NCBI RefSeq assembly: GCF_017741935.1
Contig: NZ_JAGHMH010000026.1
Location: 1-64,000, forward strand
DNA: 64,000 nt
Direction of reading: 5' to 3'
Origin: Rhizobium sp. 16-449-1b
GTDB lineage: Bacteria; Pseudomonadota; Alphaproteobacteria; Rhizobiales; Rhizobiaceae
Notes under the pieces: model-generated
What the model was told of the DNA's origin: nothing
What the model saw: only the letters and a program-made list of their open reading frames with translations
The model's database searches: none
Part shown: piece after piece, positions 26,626 to 35,826 of the stretch
How positions within the stretch are numbered: position 1 is the stretch's first letter
Layout: each line of letters opens with the position of its first letter
Position numbers and translations under genes: made by a program

Positions 26626-27061
26626 TCAATATAGGCAATCTACATGAAGGACGGTTGCGTGCAATGAGAGACGAGCGGCCGTAGGTAGCAACATTTAAGT
26701 TTTTGATCTCATTGGTGGGCGGTCCCGGACTGAATAAGCTGTGGCCTGATGGACCAACCGCAATTTCCCGATGCGAAAGTCGCCATACTCGCGATCACCA
26801 CGAAATCAGCTGATCCGGGTGCGGTAAAACGGGAGCACGTCTGAGTCGATCGTCGCAACGTCAGCAATCTCAGGCTTGTCGTTCCCGACTTCGACCTGTA
26901 GGCGCGCTCTTCGGCATCGAGCCAGCCCGGCAGCATTCGGCCGTGTAGTGGATATCGTTCCGTCGAACTCTCCTGTGGAACAGGCGGCTTCCAAGAGGTC
27001 GCCCGACCTTCCCGGCGTTGCGGTGGTCGGGGAGACCCACTACCTTTGAGGGTATAGTCAA
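26626..27061. other. Intergenic stretch between divergent defence genes
   Basis: 436 bases with no gene that I can support. It must hold the promoter of the minus-strand set and that of the plus-strand helicase. Minus-strand reading at 26806-26994 and just beyond looks faintly protein-like (EVGNDKPEIADVATIDSDV) but is broken by a stop, so a decayed gene is possible. Confidence 0.4.
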
Positions 27062-30000
27062 GTGACCGCATTTCATTTGCCTGGAGGCGATGTGGATACG
27101 CTTTTCAAAGAAGATCTCGAAATTTCACTTCCGCCGCAATTCGCGATAGCTGGTAAAATCCATGGTGCCTCTGTAAGAAAACTTGCCCATCCCGGCTGTA
27201 AGCTGATCGCCTCTGCGAACGAGTTCACCGAAAAGCGAGTTCGGGGTCTGTTTCTCCGCAGCCCCGATGGACGGCGCGAGGTGGCGGTGATCCCCCGAAA
27301 GACGGACGTGGATCTGCCCAGCGACGAGATACTGCGCCATCCGGCGGCGGTGAGCCTCGCGGAATTCCGGAAAGACCCGACCCCAGGTGTCTGGATCAAG
27401 CCCGCCGCCGCCGATGCCAGTAGCATCCCGTTCGAGAAACTCGTAAGCGAATGCGCGGAGATACGCGCATCTTGGCGAGGGGCATTCACCTTTGCCGAAG
27501 AGCGCATAGTTGGAGACATCGTTGTCCAGCCCGGTCTCAGGAAGCCGCAAATAGGGGCGATACATGCCGCCCTTGGCCATTGGACCGCTTCTTCCGCCCC
27601 AGCAACCATCGTCATGCCAACCGGAACTGGCAAGACCGAGACGATGCTAGCGCTGATGGTCGTGGCCGAGGTCGAGCGGCTTCTTGTCGTCGTGCCGAGC
27701 GATGCCTTGCGGACGCAGATCTCGGAGAAGTTCCTGAGCCTCGGGGTTCTCAAGGACAGCGGCTGTCTCGCTGTAGACGCGAAATTGCCCATCGTTGCGA
27801 CCCTCGATGAAATCCCCAAGTCGGTCGAAGAGGTCGACGACATCTTCAGGCGGGTCAACGTCGTCGTCACGACGATGGACGCGGTCGCCAAGGCAAGCGG
27901 AGAAGTCCAGTTGAGGATGGCAGAGCTTGTCACCCACCTTTTCGTTGACGAAGCGCACCACATCGCCGCCAAGACGTGGCGAGAATTCAGAGCCCAGTTC
28001 GCAAACCGCATCGTCCTGCAGTTCACAGCGACGCCGTACCGGACCGACGGGCGGCGCGTCGACGGCAAGTTCATCTACAACTACCCGCTCGCCAAGGCAT
28101 TTGCTGAAAAGTACTTCAAGAAAATCCACTTCAAGCCGATCTACGGGCTTGATCGTGACGACGCCGACCTGCGGATCATCGAGGCCGTCAAGGCCGCGCT
28201 GGTCCAGGACGAGGCAGAGGGCCATGTTCATCTTGCGATGGCGCGCTGCCGGATAATCGATACCGCCGTCAAGCTGCATCGCCTCTATTGCAAGCTTCTG
28301 CCGGAGTACAATCCAGTCATTGTCTATAGCAGCCTCTCGTCGAAGGCGAAGATGGAGGCTCTCCGGAAGCTGAGGTCCGGAGAAAGCAGGATTGTCGTAT
28401 GCGTCGACATGTTGGGAGAGGGCTTCGACCTTCCTGAACTCAAGATCGCGGCGCTGCACGACAAGCATCAGAGCGAAGCAGTTACCGTTCAGTTTGTCGG
28501 GCGGTTTACGAGGACGAGGAAAGATCTCGGCGACGCGACGGTGATCGCCAACGTCGTGGCCGGCGGCATGCGGGACAGTCTTCAGGCACTCTATAATGAA
28601 GACGCCGACTGGAACCATCTGCTCGAAGGCCTCGGAACCCGTAACACTGCCCGCGAAGAGCGGCGGCAGGAAGTATTTGAGGGTTTCGATCTACCACCGA
28701 CGGATTTTCCGCTGGACCAGGTGACACCTCGCCTCGGTGCGGTCGTCTACGAGACCACTTGCGAGCGATGGGATCCAAACAAGATCGTTGATGCCTATGG
28801 GCCCGGCTCCATAGTCGAAGGGCCGTCGATAAATTACGCCGAGCGGCTTGCGATCTGGGTTTTGAAGTCCGAAGAGAAGCTCAAATGGACGTCGATGAGG
28901 CAACCCGTAAATACCGCGTATCATCTTTACGCGTGCCACTGGGACGACGAACGTCAACTTCTCTATGTCAGCAGTTCTAACCTGAGCGACCTTCACGCCC
29001 GGCTGGCCGAAAAGGTTGCCGGGGCCGACGCGAAGCGAATTCGCGGCGACGATGTTTTCAGGGTGCTCGACGGCTACAAGCGCTTGATCCTCAGCCATCT
29101 CGGTCTTTCGGAGGCCGTCCGGAAGCCGATCCGGTATTCCCAGTTCATGGGCAGCGACATAGCTCCTCAGCTAACCGACGATCCTGCCAATCGCGGCCGG
29201 ATGAAGACGAACATTTTCGGGCAGGGTTACACGGCGAGCGGCAAGTCGACGATCGGGTGTTCCACGAAGGGTAAGATCTGGTCATACGAGTCCGTCCATG
29301 GGTTCGCAGGCTGGATGGAGTGGTGCAAGACCATCGGTGCCAAGCTGCAAGATTCATCCATCCAGCCCGACGGTATCCTGCGCCGCCTGGTTCAGCCCAC
29401 CAAGCTTACTTCGATGCCTCAAAAGCACGCCGTCGCCATCAATTGGCCAGAGGCGGTCCTCCATGTCGATGACGACCGGGTAGATTTGGTTTTCGGCGAC
29501 GTCTCGGTTCCGTTCTACGATTGCGAGATCCGCATCCTGTCTCAAGTTCCGGGCACCGAGATCGTTATGAGGGTCGGCGGAGATGACAGGTTTGTCGATT
29601 TCACGATGACCATAGACGGTTCCGGTGCGCACTATACCCCTACGGTCGCGAGCGGTGTCCGCATCGGTAAAAAGACCACGGATCTGGTTTCATGGTTCAA
29701 GGACGATCCGCCTCATATCTACTTCGCTGACGGGAACATGCTTCTGGCGTCCGAGCTACTCAAGCTGCCGGATGACCACGCTCCGCCGTTCGATCCCGAG
29801 CGCCTGGTCGTACGCAACTGGACGGGCGTCGACATCAGGAAGGAGTCGCAGGGGAGGGACAAGGACGCGACCAGCATCCAGCGGCGCGTAATCGATGAAC
29901 TCCTGCAGAGCGGTGGGTTCGATGTCGTCTTCGACGATGACGGGTCCGGGGAATCCGCGGATGTCGTGGCCATCAAGAAGGAGGGCGACGTCATTACGGT

Positions 30001-30391
30001 GGCGATGTTCCACTGCAAGTACGCGAGCGATGCCACCCCGTCAGCGAGGGTCGGAGATCTCTACGAGGTCTGCGGTCAGACGCAGAAAGCAATCCGGTGG
30101 AGGGAGCGGCCCGACCTGTTGTTCGCCCGACTTAGAAAGCGCGAGACTGCGATACAGAAGAGATACGGTCTATCGCGGCTGGAGAAGGGCAGCGTTATCG
30201 ACCTGATCCAGTGGCACAACCGCTGGAGCGAGTTCGACTATCGTTTCGAGATGACAGCCGTCCAGCCCGGATACTCGAAATCGGAGGCGATCCGGCAGCA
30301 AGACAAGGGGCAGCTGGAAATTCTTGCCGCAACGCAATCGCTGCTCATGGACACGTGGGCCATACCATTCACGTTCCAATGCAGTCCCTAA
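27062..30391 (+). CDS. Superfamily 2 DEAH-box helicase with a C-terminal nuclease-like domain
   Basis: 1109 residues from a GTG start, with no nearby ATG. SF2 motifs: I MPTGTGKT (185-192), II DEAH (296-299), III FTATPYRTDG (321-330), and VI QFVGRFTRTR near 475. Residues near 980-1010 read ESADVVAIK, a short loop, then VAMFHCKYA, a PD-(D/E)XK-like layout with H-x-K in place of E-x-K. The helicase core is like that of type I/III restriction or DISARM/Hachiman-type translocases; the exact system is not decided. It is a single gene with a divergent neighbour, so it may act alone. Cutting is inferred. Confidence 0.78.
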   Translation: MTAFHLPGGDVDTLFKEDLEISLPPQFAIAGKIHGASVRKLAHPGCKLIASANEFTEKRVRGLFLRSPDGRREVAVIPRKTDVDLPSDEILRHPAAVSLAEFRKDPTPGVWIKPAAADASSIPFEKLVSECAEIRASWRGAFTFAEERIVGDIVVQPGLRKPQIGAIHAALGHWTASSAPATIVMPTGTGKTETMLALMVVAEVERLLVVVPSDALRTQISEKFLSLGVLKDSGCLAVDAKLPIVATLDEIPKSVEEVDDIFRRVNVVVTTMDAVAKASGEVQLRMAELVTHLFVDEAHHIAAKTWREFRAQFANRIVLQFTATPYRTDGRRVDGKFIYNYPLAKAFAEKYFKKIHFKPIYGLDRDDADLRIIEAVKAALVQDEAEGHVHLAMARCRIIDTAVKLHRLYCKLLPEYNPVIVYSSLSSKAKMEALRKLRSGESRIVVCVDMLGEGFDLPELKIAALHDKHQSEAVTVQFVGRFTRTRKDLGDATVIANVVAGGMRDSLQALYNEDADWNHLLEGLGTRNTAREERRQEVFEGFDLPPTDFPLDQVTPRLGAVVYETTCERWDPNKIVDAYGPGSIVEGPSINYAERLAIWVLKSEEKLKWTSMRQPVNTAYHLYACHWDDERQLLYVSSSNLSDLHARLAEKVAGADAKRIRGDDVFRVLDGYKRLILSHLGLSEAVRKPIRYSQFMGSDIAPQLTDDPANRGRMKTNIFGQGYTASGKSTIGCSTKGKIWSYESVHGFAGWMEWCKTIGAKLQDSSIQPDGILRRLVQPTKLTSMPQKHAVAINWPEAVLHVDDDRVDLVFGDVSVPFYDCEIRILSQVPGTEIVMRVGGDDRFVDFTMTIDGSGAHYTPTVASGVRIGKKTTDLVSWFKDDPPHIYFADGNMLLASELLKLPDDHAPPFDPERLVVRNWTGVDIRKESQGRDKDATSIQRRVIDELLQSGGFDVVFDDDGSGESADVVAIKKEGDVITVAMFHCKYASDATPSARVGDLYEVCGQTQKAIRWRERPDLLFARLRKRETAIQKRYGLSRLEKGSVIDLIQWHNRWSEFDYRFEMTAVQPGYSKSEAIRQQDKGQLEILAATQSLLMDTWAIPFTFQCSP

Positions 30392-30485
30392 ACCGAAGAT
30401 TTTGAATCTACAGGAAATCGGAAGCGTCAGTCCCTGAGAGTGCTAAATATGGACGATCCCGCTTCCGCTTCGACAGGAAAATTAT

Positions 30486-30800
30486 ATGGCCGGTAATGAA
30501 GAAGACGTTTTCCGCAAAGCCAAGTCTGAATATCAAGCTCTGCAAATTTTGCAGGTGCTGATGCTCCGTGAAGCGTGTGGTCGGTCTAATGACAGTATTT
30601 TGGGGGTGTGCTTGGATAAATGTGGCATGTACGGAGCCCCGGAAGAAATTCGGGCGGTCATAGGTTTCCTTGAGCGATCCGGCTTGGTACGCACGGACAA
30701 GGTCGAGGAGTACGTGATCGTCGCGATCACAGATGCGGGCGAACGAGTTGCCGAGGGTAAACAAGTCGTTGATGGAGTGGCGCGCCCGACGCGAAAATAG
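30486..30800 (+). CDS. Small phage-like winged-helix protein
   Basis: 104 residues; helical start (KSEYQALQILQVLMLREACGR), a central AVIGFLERSGLVRTDKV, and the ending TDAGERVAEGKQVVDGVARP, which resembles a short protein family of Mu-like phages (VpaChn25_0724 type). No other phage gene is seen beside it, so it is an orphan, 94 bases after the helicase. It may be a regulator acquired with the island. Recognition is from memory of the family's ending motif. Confidence 0.5.
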   Translation: MAGNEEDVFRKAKSEYQALQILQVLMLREACGRSNDSILGVCLDKCGMYGAPEEIRAVIGFLERSGLVRTDKVEEYVIVAITDAGERVAEGKQVVDGVARPTRK

Positions 30801-31044
30801 TGGAGTTGATGACGATACTTCATCGAGCCCGGTCGTGAGAGGAGAAAGATCGGTTGTCTCCAACAAAATCATATGGATACATCATTTCAATGATGCCGCG
30901 ACTACGGGTGCCAGGTTCGGATCTGTTCAAGGCGTTCCCGATTTCTCAGGTCGGGCACAGGCGATCCTGCTCGGGGCGAGTAGATCCAGGACCTTCTTAC
31001 AACAATGCTCCTTTCTCGTTCCGACGTGCTTCCGAGGGTTCGCC

Positions 31045-32679
31045 TCATTCATGCGCGCCTTCGGGCCGCCTGCATGGGCGGCTCCGGCCTGAGTCAGGGT
31101 CACCTTCTCCACTCGATCTCAAATTGACCCCGGTGGCATAGGAAGCGGCGAGGATCGGCCCCAGCGTTCCGCCGTGGCCAGGGTAACCCTTTCCGAAGAT
31201 GCTAGTGGCGACGTTTCCACAGGCGTACAGCCCAGCGATGACTGTCCCGTCGCAACGCATGACTTGCCCATGAGCGGTGGTCCTTAAACCGCCTTTGGTG
31301 CCATTATTGCCAGGCAGGATTTCGACGGCATAGAAGGGACCTTCGTTGATAGGTCCAAGGCATGCATTAGGTACGACAGTTGGGTCGCCATAATAGAGGC
31401 CGTGAGCGTCTTCCCCACGTTGAAATGCGCGATCACGGCCTTCAAGTGCGTCTTCGTTGAAACGGGCGACCGTATTCCGCAGACCTTGGGCCGAAATCGA
31501 GAGTTTATCCGCAAGCTCAGCGAGCGAGGGTTCGGAGTGCATCCAGTTCGGAGCAGCCTCGGTCGGAGGAACTGAGGCGACGGTGTAGCGGGTCTTGAAC
31601 GCATGGTCGAAGATCAGCCAGGCGGGCCGATTCAGGTACGAAAAAGATCCTGGATCAAAGATATTGAATGCCATTCCAAGATCATTGTATGAGGTCGCCT
31701 CGTTGACAAATCGCTCTCCCTTGCTGTTCACCAAAATAGAACCGGGAAGTGCCAGATCTCGAACGATGTTCCGCGTTAGGGGCATTCCATCTAGCTGTTC
31801 GCCGGGAATGTGGTATGCCGCTGTCCACCACGCCTCCGTCATATTCGCGACCGCCGCGCCGGCTTCCAGTCCGAATCTCAATCCATCACCGTCATTACCC
31901 GGAGGTGTCGTGGCGGCGCTGGTGAAACCGGGCAGGAAAGCGGCCACCATATCCTGGTTCCATTCGAAGCCGCCGGTTGCCAAAATGACGCCGATGCTTG
32001 CGGAAATAGCTCCTTTCGCGGTTTCAATGCCGACACAGCGTCGACCTTCGAACGAAAGATCAGTCGCGGGCATGCTGACATGAAAATCGACGCCCGCCTG
32101 TGCGCAAGCCTGAGCCAAACCTGCGACCAATCCCGCACCTTGCGTGCGGACATTTCGCCCTTGACGATCTGTGACAATGTCGACAGAAATGCCCTTCTTA
32201 GCTTCCGTTGAAGTCACTGGTTGCCGCAAGGTCGAATAGCGCAGTTTCTGGAATAGCAAAGGATCCATGGAGGGCTCGAACGGCAGGGGCTCCACCGAGC
32301 GCCCGGTCTTGGCACCTGCCCATCCGGGATGATAATCGGGGCGGTCAACACTGAAAAATCGTAGATCCGAGCGCCCTTCGATAAACCGCAGCATTTCGGG
32401 GCCATTCTTCAGAAACGCCAGAAGCAATTCGGAGGACGTTTCGCCGAGCGTTAGACGGTCAAGGTAGATCTTGGCGTCGCCCTCGTCGTCGGCGAAACCG
32501 GAAGCAGCCATCACATGATTGTTTGGGATCCAGATGCCGCCACCAGATATCGCCGTTGTCCCACCGATGAGGTGAGACTTTTCGAAGACGCCGACCGATA
32601 GTCCTTGATCAACTGCGGCGAGTGCGGCTACCAGACCGGCGCCGCCGCTTCCCAGCACGATGATGTCATAGCTTCGCAT
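31045..32679 (-). CDS. FAD-dependent dehydrogenase (fumarate reductase/3-ketosteroid dehydrogenase type)
   Basis: 544 residues. The dinucleotide-binding motif VLGSGGAGLVAALAAVDQG is at the N-terminus, followed by EKSHLIGGTTAISGGGIW, an LATGGFEWNQ segment and C-terminal YACGNVATSIFGKGYPGHGG, which together define the FAD_binding_2 family with its FrdA/KstD-like active site. The members reduce or dehydrogenate C-C bonds. It lies just downstream (11 bases) of the GntR regulator gene on the same strand, likely one transcript. The last 20 residues are charged and unusual, perhaps an extended tail. The substrate is unknown. Confidence 0.8.
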   Translation of the reverse strand: MRSYDIIVLGSGGAGLVAALAAVDQGLSVGVFEKSHLIGGTTAISGGGIWIPNNHVMAASGFADDEGDAKIYLDRLTLGETSSELLLAFLKNGPEMLRFIEGRSDLRFFSVDRPDYHPGWAGAKTGRSVEPLPFEPSMDPLLFQKLRYSTLRQPVTSTEAKKGISVDIVTDRQGRNVRTQGAGLVAGLAQACAQAGVDFHVSMPATDLSFEGRRCVGIETAKGAISASIGVILATGGFEWNQDMVAAFLPGFTSAATTPPGNDGDGLRFGLEAGAAVANMTEAWWTAAYHIPGEQLDGMPLTRNIVRDLALPGSILVNSKGERFVNEATSYNDLGMAFNIFDPGSFSYLNRPAWLIFDHAFKTRYTVASVPPTEAAPNWMHSEPSLAELADKLSISAQGLRNTVARFNEDALEGRDRAFQRGEDAHGLYYGDPTVVPNACLGPINEGPFYAVEILPGNNGTKGGLRTTAHGQVMRCDGTVIAGLYACGNVATSIFGKGYPGHGGTLGPILAASYATGVNLRSSGEGDPDSGRSRPCRRPEGAHE

Positions 32680-32690
32680 GTTTCGTGTTC

Positions 32691-33422
32691 CTAGATAACC
32701 GATCTGCTTACCCGTCTGTCGTGACTGTTCAAGAGGTTCCGGCGGGTTTCTTCCGTCAATGTGAGAATGTTCACACGGACATGTGCCTCAATTTCGCTGG
32801 CAGCTTTCTTGTTGACATAGGCTTCGATGATCCACTCATGCCCAGCGAGGGTAGACTTACCGCTGTCCCGGCCCAAAGTGTGAAGGATCGTCGCTTCCGT
32901 TCGAGGTTGAATGAAACGGTTGATCATGGCGATCCTCGACCGCAATTGGCCGATCTGATCCACGATCGTGGTGTTTGGGCACCGTCGGTTGATGACAGCA
33001 TGAAAGTCGAGATTTCCCTGGGTCCAGCTCGGCAGGTCGAACGACGCCAGCGCCTTTGCCATCTCGGCGTTGATAGCCTTCAGCTGTTTGATGTCGCCGG
33101 CAGTAATTCTCGGCGCCGCAGCGCCAGTGACGTAGCCCTCCAGCACCGCCAGAAGCTCCATCTGCTCGGCCCAAAGGTCCGGATCCGCGCCCGCGACGAT
33201 TGCGCCCGAATTCTTGCTGAAGATCACGAGGCTTTCTGCCTCAAGGCGACGAATAGCCTCCCGGACTGGAACCGGACTGATCGACAACTCCTTTGCCAGT
33301 GTGTCGATCACTAAGCGCTGCTTTGGCGCATAAAGCCCGCGATCGATCCCCTCCTTGATATAGTCGTATGCGAGCTGCTGCTTGCTTTTTGCTGCTGTGG
33401 CAGGTGCCATCACCTTTGCCAT
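32691..33422 (-). CDS. GntR-family transcriptional regulator (FCD subfamily)
   Basis: 243 residues. N-terminal winged helix: YDYIKEGIDRGLYAPKQRL, TLAKELSISPVPVREAIRRLEAESLV; C-terminal FCD domain (LLAVLEGYVTGAAAPRI, GNLDFHAVINRRCPN, LAGHEWIIEAYVNKKA) with His residues of a metal/effector site. Such proteins usually repress local catabolic genes and are released by an organic acid. The upstream inverted repeat at 33447-33471 is a good autoregulatory site. Controls are expected to include the FAD dehydrogenase and the ABC importer. Confidence 0.9.
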   Translation of the reverse strand: MAKVMAPATAAKSKQQLAYDYIKEGIDRGLYAPKQRLVIDTLAKELSISPVPVREAIRRLEAESLVIFSKNSGAIVAGADPDLWAEQMELLAVLEGYVTGAAAPRITAGDIKQLKAINAEMAKALASFDLPSWTQGNLDFHAVINRRCPNTTIVDQIGQLRSRIAMINRFIQPRTEATILHTLGRDSGKSTLAGHEWIIEAYVNKKAASEIEAHVRVNILTLTEETRRNLLNSHDRRVSRSVI

Positions 33423-33446
33423 GCGGTTTACTCTCCAACGACGATG

Positions 33447-33471
33447 TCAAATATAAAATCAGATTTGATTT
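33447..33471. promoter_or_regulatory. Inverted repeats upstream of the GntR gene
   Basis: AAATCA-GATT-TGATTT (33456-33471), nested with TCAAAT-n10-ATTTGA (33447-33468), lies 25-50 bases before the GntR gene on the minus strand and between it and the permease end. A candidate operator; binding protein inferred. Confidence 0.4.
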
Positions 33472-33509
33472 CCCTTCGACCTAGCGGCTTCGACAGCTGT
33501 CGGCAAGCC

Positions 33510-34175
33510 TTACCGCTTCCAAGCCAGGCGTCGTTCCAGGCTTATGCTCAACCTGGAGAGTGCAAAGACGATGATGATGAAAATCAGACCAACCGCGGTC
33601 AGATACTCGAATTGCTTGTAGGTGATGGCTGCCTGGGCATTGGCGACATAGACGATATCCTTGACGCCGATGACGCCGACGATGGCGGAATCCTTTAATA
33701 TCACGATGAACTGATTCAAGAGAAGCGGGATAGCGGTCCGCAGCGCTTGAGGCCAGATGATGATCGAATTCGTTTTCCATCTCGTCATGCCCATGGCAGC
33801 GGCTGCTTCCCATTGGCCGCGATCAATGGTGAGGAGTGCAGACCGATAGATCTCGGCGACATATGCTGTGTTCAGCAGTGTCAACGAGATGATGGCCGCA
33901 GTAACCGGATCCATTTTCCAGCCGGTGACGCCCGCAAGGGCGAAATATACCAAAAGCACGTAGACGTATGGCGACAGCGAGCGAAAGATCTGGATGTAGA
34001 GAAACCCGACAGATCGCCCAACGGGGGATCTGCTTCGCAACAGGGAAACGATCACCCCGCCGAGCGCCATGGAGCAGGCGAGGGTTATTATCGCAATCAG
34101 AAACGTAAAGCGCAGCCCGTACAGCATCGCGGGCATGAAATTCAACACAGTTGTCCAACTATTCATGGCGCTCAC
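33510..34175 (-). CDS. ABC transporter permease, polar amino-acid type
   Basis: 221 residues with the HisM/GlnP plan: about five membrane helices (LYGLRFTFLIAIITLACSMALGG near the start) and the EAA loop AAAMGMTRWKTNSIIIWPQALR near the middle. It is the inner-membrane channel with its partner permease upstream, which it overlaps by four bases. With the binding protein and ATPase at 35.8-37.6 kb it should form an importer for an amino acid or related compound. The substrate cannot be read from the sequence. Confidence 0.88.
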   Translation of the reverse strand: MSAMNSWTTVLNFMPAMLYGLRFTFLIAIITLACSMALGGVIVSLLRSRSPVGRSVGFLYIQIFRSLSPYVYVLLVYFALAGVTGWKMDPVTAAIISLTLLNTAYVAEIYRSALLTIDRGQWEAAAAMGMTRWKTNSIIIWPQALRTAIPLLLNQFIVILKDSAIVGVIGVKDIVYVANAQAAITYKQFEYLTAVGLIFIIIVFALSRLSISLERRLAWKR

Positions 34176-34837
34176 AGCCCCCTGCTTTCGTTCAGACGGT
34201 TCTCGATAATATTCACCAGCATTGAAAGAAGCAGCATGGTCGTGATCAGCAGTGCTGCGACTGAAATGTAGGCTTCGAAAGGCCTGTAGTGGTTCAGACT
34301 GATGTCTTGCGCGGCAAAAATAAGTTCTGGTACCGCGACGACGGCAGCATAGGTGGACGCTTTGAAGCAGATCACGAAGACATTAAGCAGAGGTGGGATC
34401 ACGACTCTGATCACCTGAGGAAATAGAACCGTACGATTGATGCGGTAGTCTGAAAGGCCAAGCGCTTTGCCGGCCTCGATTTGTCCGACGTCGATCGAAT
34501 TGTAGCCGGTGCGAAAGATCTCGGACGCGAAGGCTGAACTCATAATACCGATCGCGATGATGATCGCCTGCGGACCGGACAATGCCAGACCGAACTTCGT
34601 GGCAATACCGAAGTAAATCCACAGAAGCAGGAGATACATCGGGAGACCCCGAACGATCTGCACGTACACGTAGGAAATCCCGTTGGCAATCTTCGAGCGC
34701 GATGCGGATCCGAGATATGAGATGAACCCGATGACGCATCCGATCGCGAAGCCAGCAAGCGCAAAATAGAGGTCATAGGCCAGCCCCCAGAGAAAGCGTG
34801 GCCACTGCGCCAGAACGATCGAGAAATCGAGGTCCAT
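34172..34837 (-). CDS. ABC transporter permease, polar amino-acid type
   Basis: 221 residues from the ATG at 34837 (AAGGGAACGAA upstream); the open frame runs 67 codons further but would overlap the divergent SDR gene. Membrane helices begin at RFLWGLAYDLYFALAGFAIG; the EAA loop is EAGKALGLSDYRINRTVLFPQVIR. The second permease starts within its last codons. The two subunits are alike in size, as in the HisQ/HisM pair. Confidence 0.87.
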   Translation of the reverse strand: MDLDFSIVLAQWPRFLWGLAYDLYFALAGFAIGCVIGFISYLGSASRSKIANGISYVYVQIVRGLPMYLLLLWIYFGIATKFGLALSGPQAIIIAIGIMSSAFASEIFRTGYNSIDVGQIEAGKALGLSDYRINRTVLFPQVIRVVIPPLLNVFVICFKASTYAAVVAVPELIFAAQDISLNHYRPFEAYISVAALLITTMLLLSMLVNIIENRLNESRGL

Positions 34838-35006
34838 TTCGTTCCCTTTCAAGCCCAGTTCCATCTTGAGCGTCTGATTATCGATACGCCGACGGAGGCG
34901 CTTCGTCAACATCATATACGATTTCATATTGCAAGTCAGATAGTTTCGGTTCATAAATATAGGCAAGGGAACTTCTTGAGGCCCTTCGCGACAGATTGGA
35001 TGAACG

Positions 35007-35768
35007 ATGCGATTTTCAGGAAAAGCTGTTCTTGTCACAGGCGTTGCGAGCGGTCTCGGGAGAGCAGTAGCGCAGGCGCTGGCGGTCGAGGGGGCACAGC
35101 TGGCCCTTGTTGATCGTGCAAGAGAACCGCTCGACCAACTCGTTTCAGAACTTCAAAAGAACGGCTGCGAAGTTATTCATTTCGTCGGCGACGTCGCGCA
35201 GGAGCAGACTTCCAAGGAAGCAATTGGTCTGGCTCTTCGGCAGTTCGGCAAGCTTGATATTTTGATCAACAATGCCGGGATCAATCCCACAGGCACCATT
35301 TCACAGACTGATCCGGCCACTTGGCAGCATGCTTTAGACGTCAATCTCAAGTCGGCGTACTTGTTTTGTCGGGAAGCCATTCCGCACATGATCGAGGCTG
35401 GCAAAGGGGTGATCGTCAATACGGCGTCGATTGCCGGGCAACGCGCCTCAACAGGCGAGTCCGTTTACGGCGTCTCTAAAGCCGGTCTGATCATGCTGAC
35501 GCGGACAATCGCGCGAGATTATGGAGCGCGGGGCATTCGGGCGAATGCGATCTGCCCTGGCGTATTGGAGAGTGTCATGGCGGATCGTCTGACACGCATG
35601 TCTTCAGATCAAGTCCTGGCACGTGATCAGCGGTTTGCGCCAACTGTTCCGCTTGGTCGCTTGGGGACCTACGAAGAAATTGCCAAGTCTATTTTGTTCT
35701 TGGCGAGCGAGGATGCCAGCTACGTCAATGGCGCGCAGCTGACAGTAGACGGCGGTCTGACCGCCTAG
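35007..35768 (+). CDS. Short-chain dehydrogenase/reductase (SDR)
   Basis: 253 residues of a classical SDR: cofactor motif TGVASGLGRAVAQAL, NNAG at about residue 87, catalytic S (NTASIAGQ) and Y-x3-K (VYGVSK), and the C-terminal ASYVNGAQLTVDGGLTA. The Asp after the second strand (LVDRA) suggests NAD rather than NADP. It is divergent from the permease pair and lies just before the binding protein gene, so it probably oxidises the imported compound or a product. No named substrate. Confidence 0.88.
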   Translation: MRFSGKAVLVTGVASGLGRAVAQALAVEGAQLALVDRAREPLDQLVSELQKNGCEVIHFVGDVAQEQTSKEAIGLALRQFGKLDILINNAGINPTGTISQTDPATWQHALDVNLKSAYLFCREAIPHMIEAGKGVIVNTASIAGQRASTGESVYGVSKAGLIMLTRTIARDYGARGIRANAICPGVLESVMADRLTRMSSDQVLARDQRFAPTVPLGRLGTYEEIAKSILFLASEDASYVNGAQLTVDGGLTA

Positions 35769-35826
35769 AAAAATTGCACCCCGCTGTCTCGGGCTGCATG
35801 CCGATAACCACATTGAAAAAAGGGGA

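Noticed and set aside
27062..30391. Hachiman HamB or DISARM helicase as a firm call
   Set aside because: No HamA or DISARM partner gene is next to it, so only the general helicase-nuclease description is kept.
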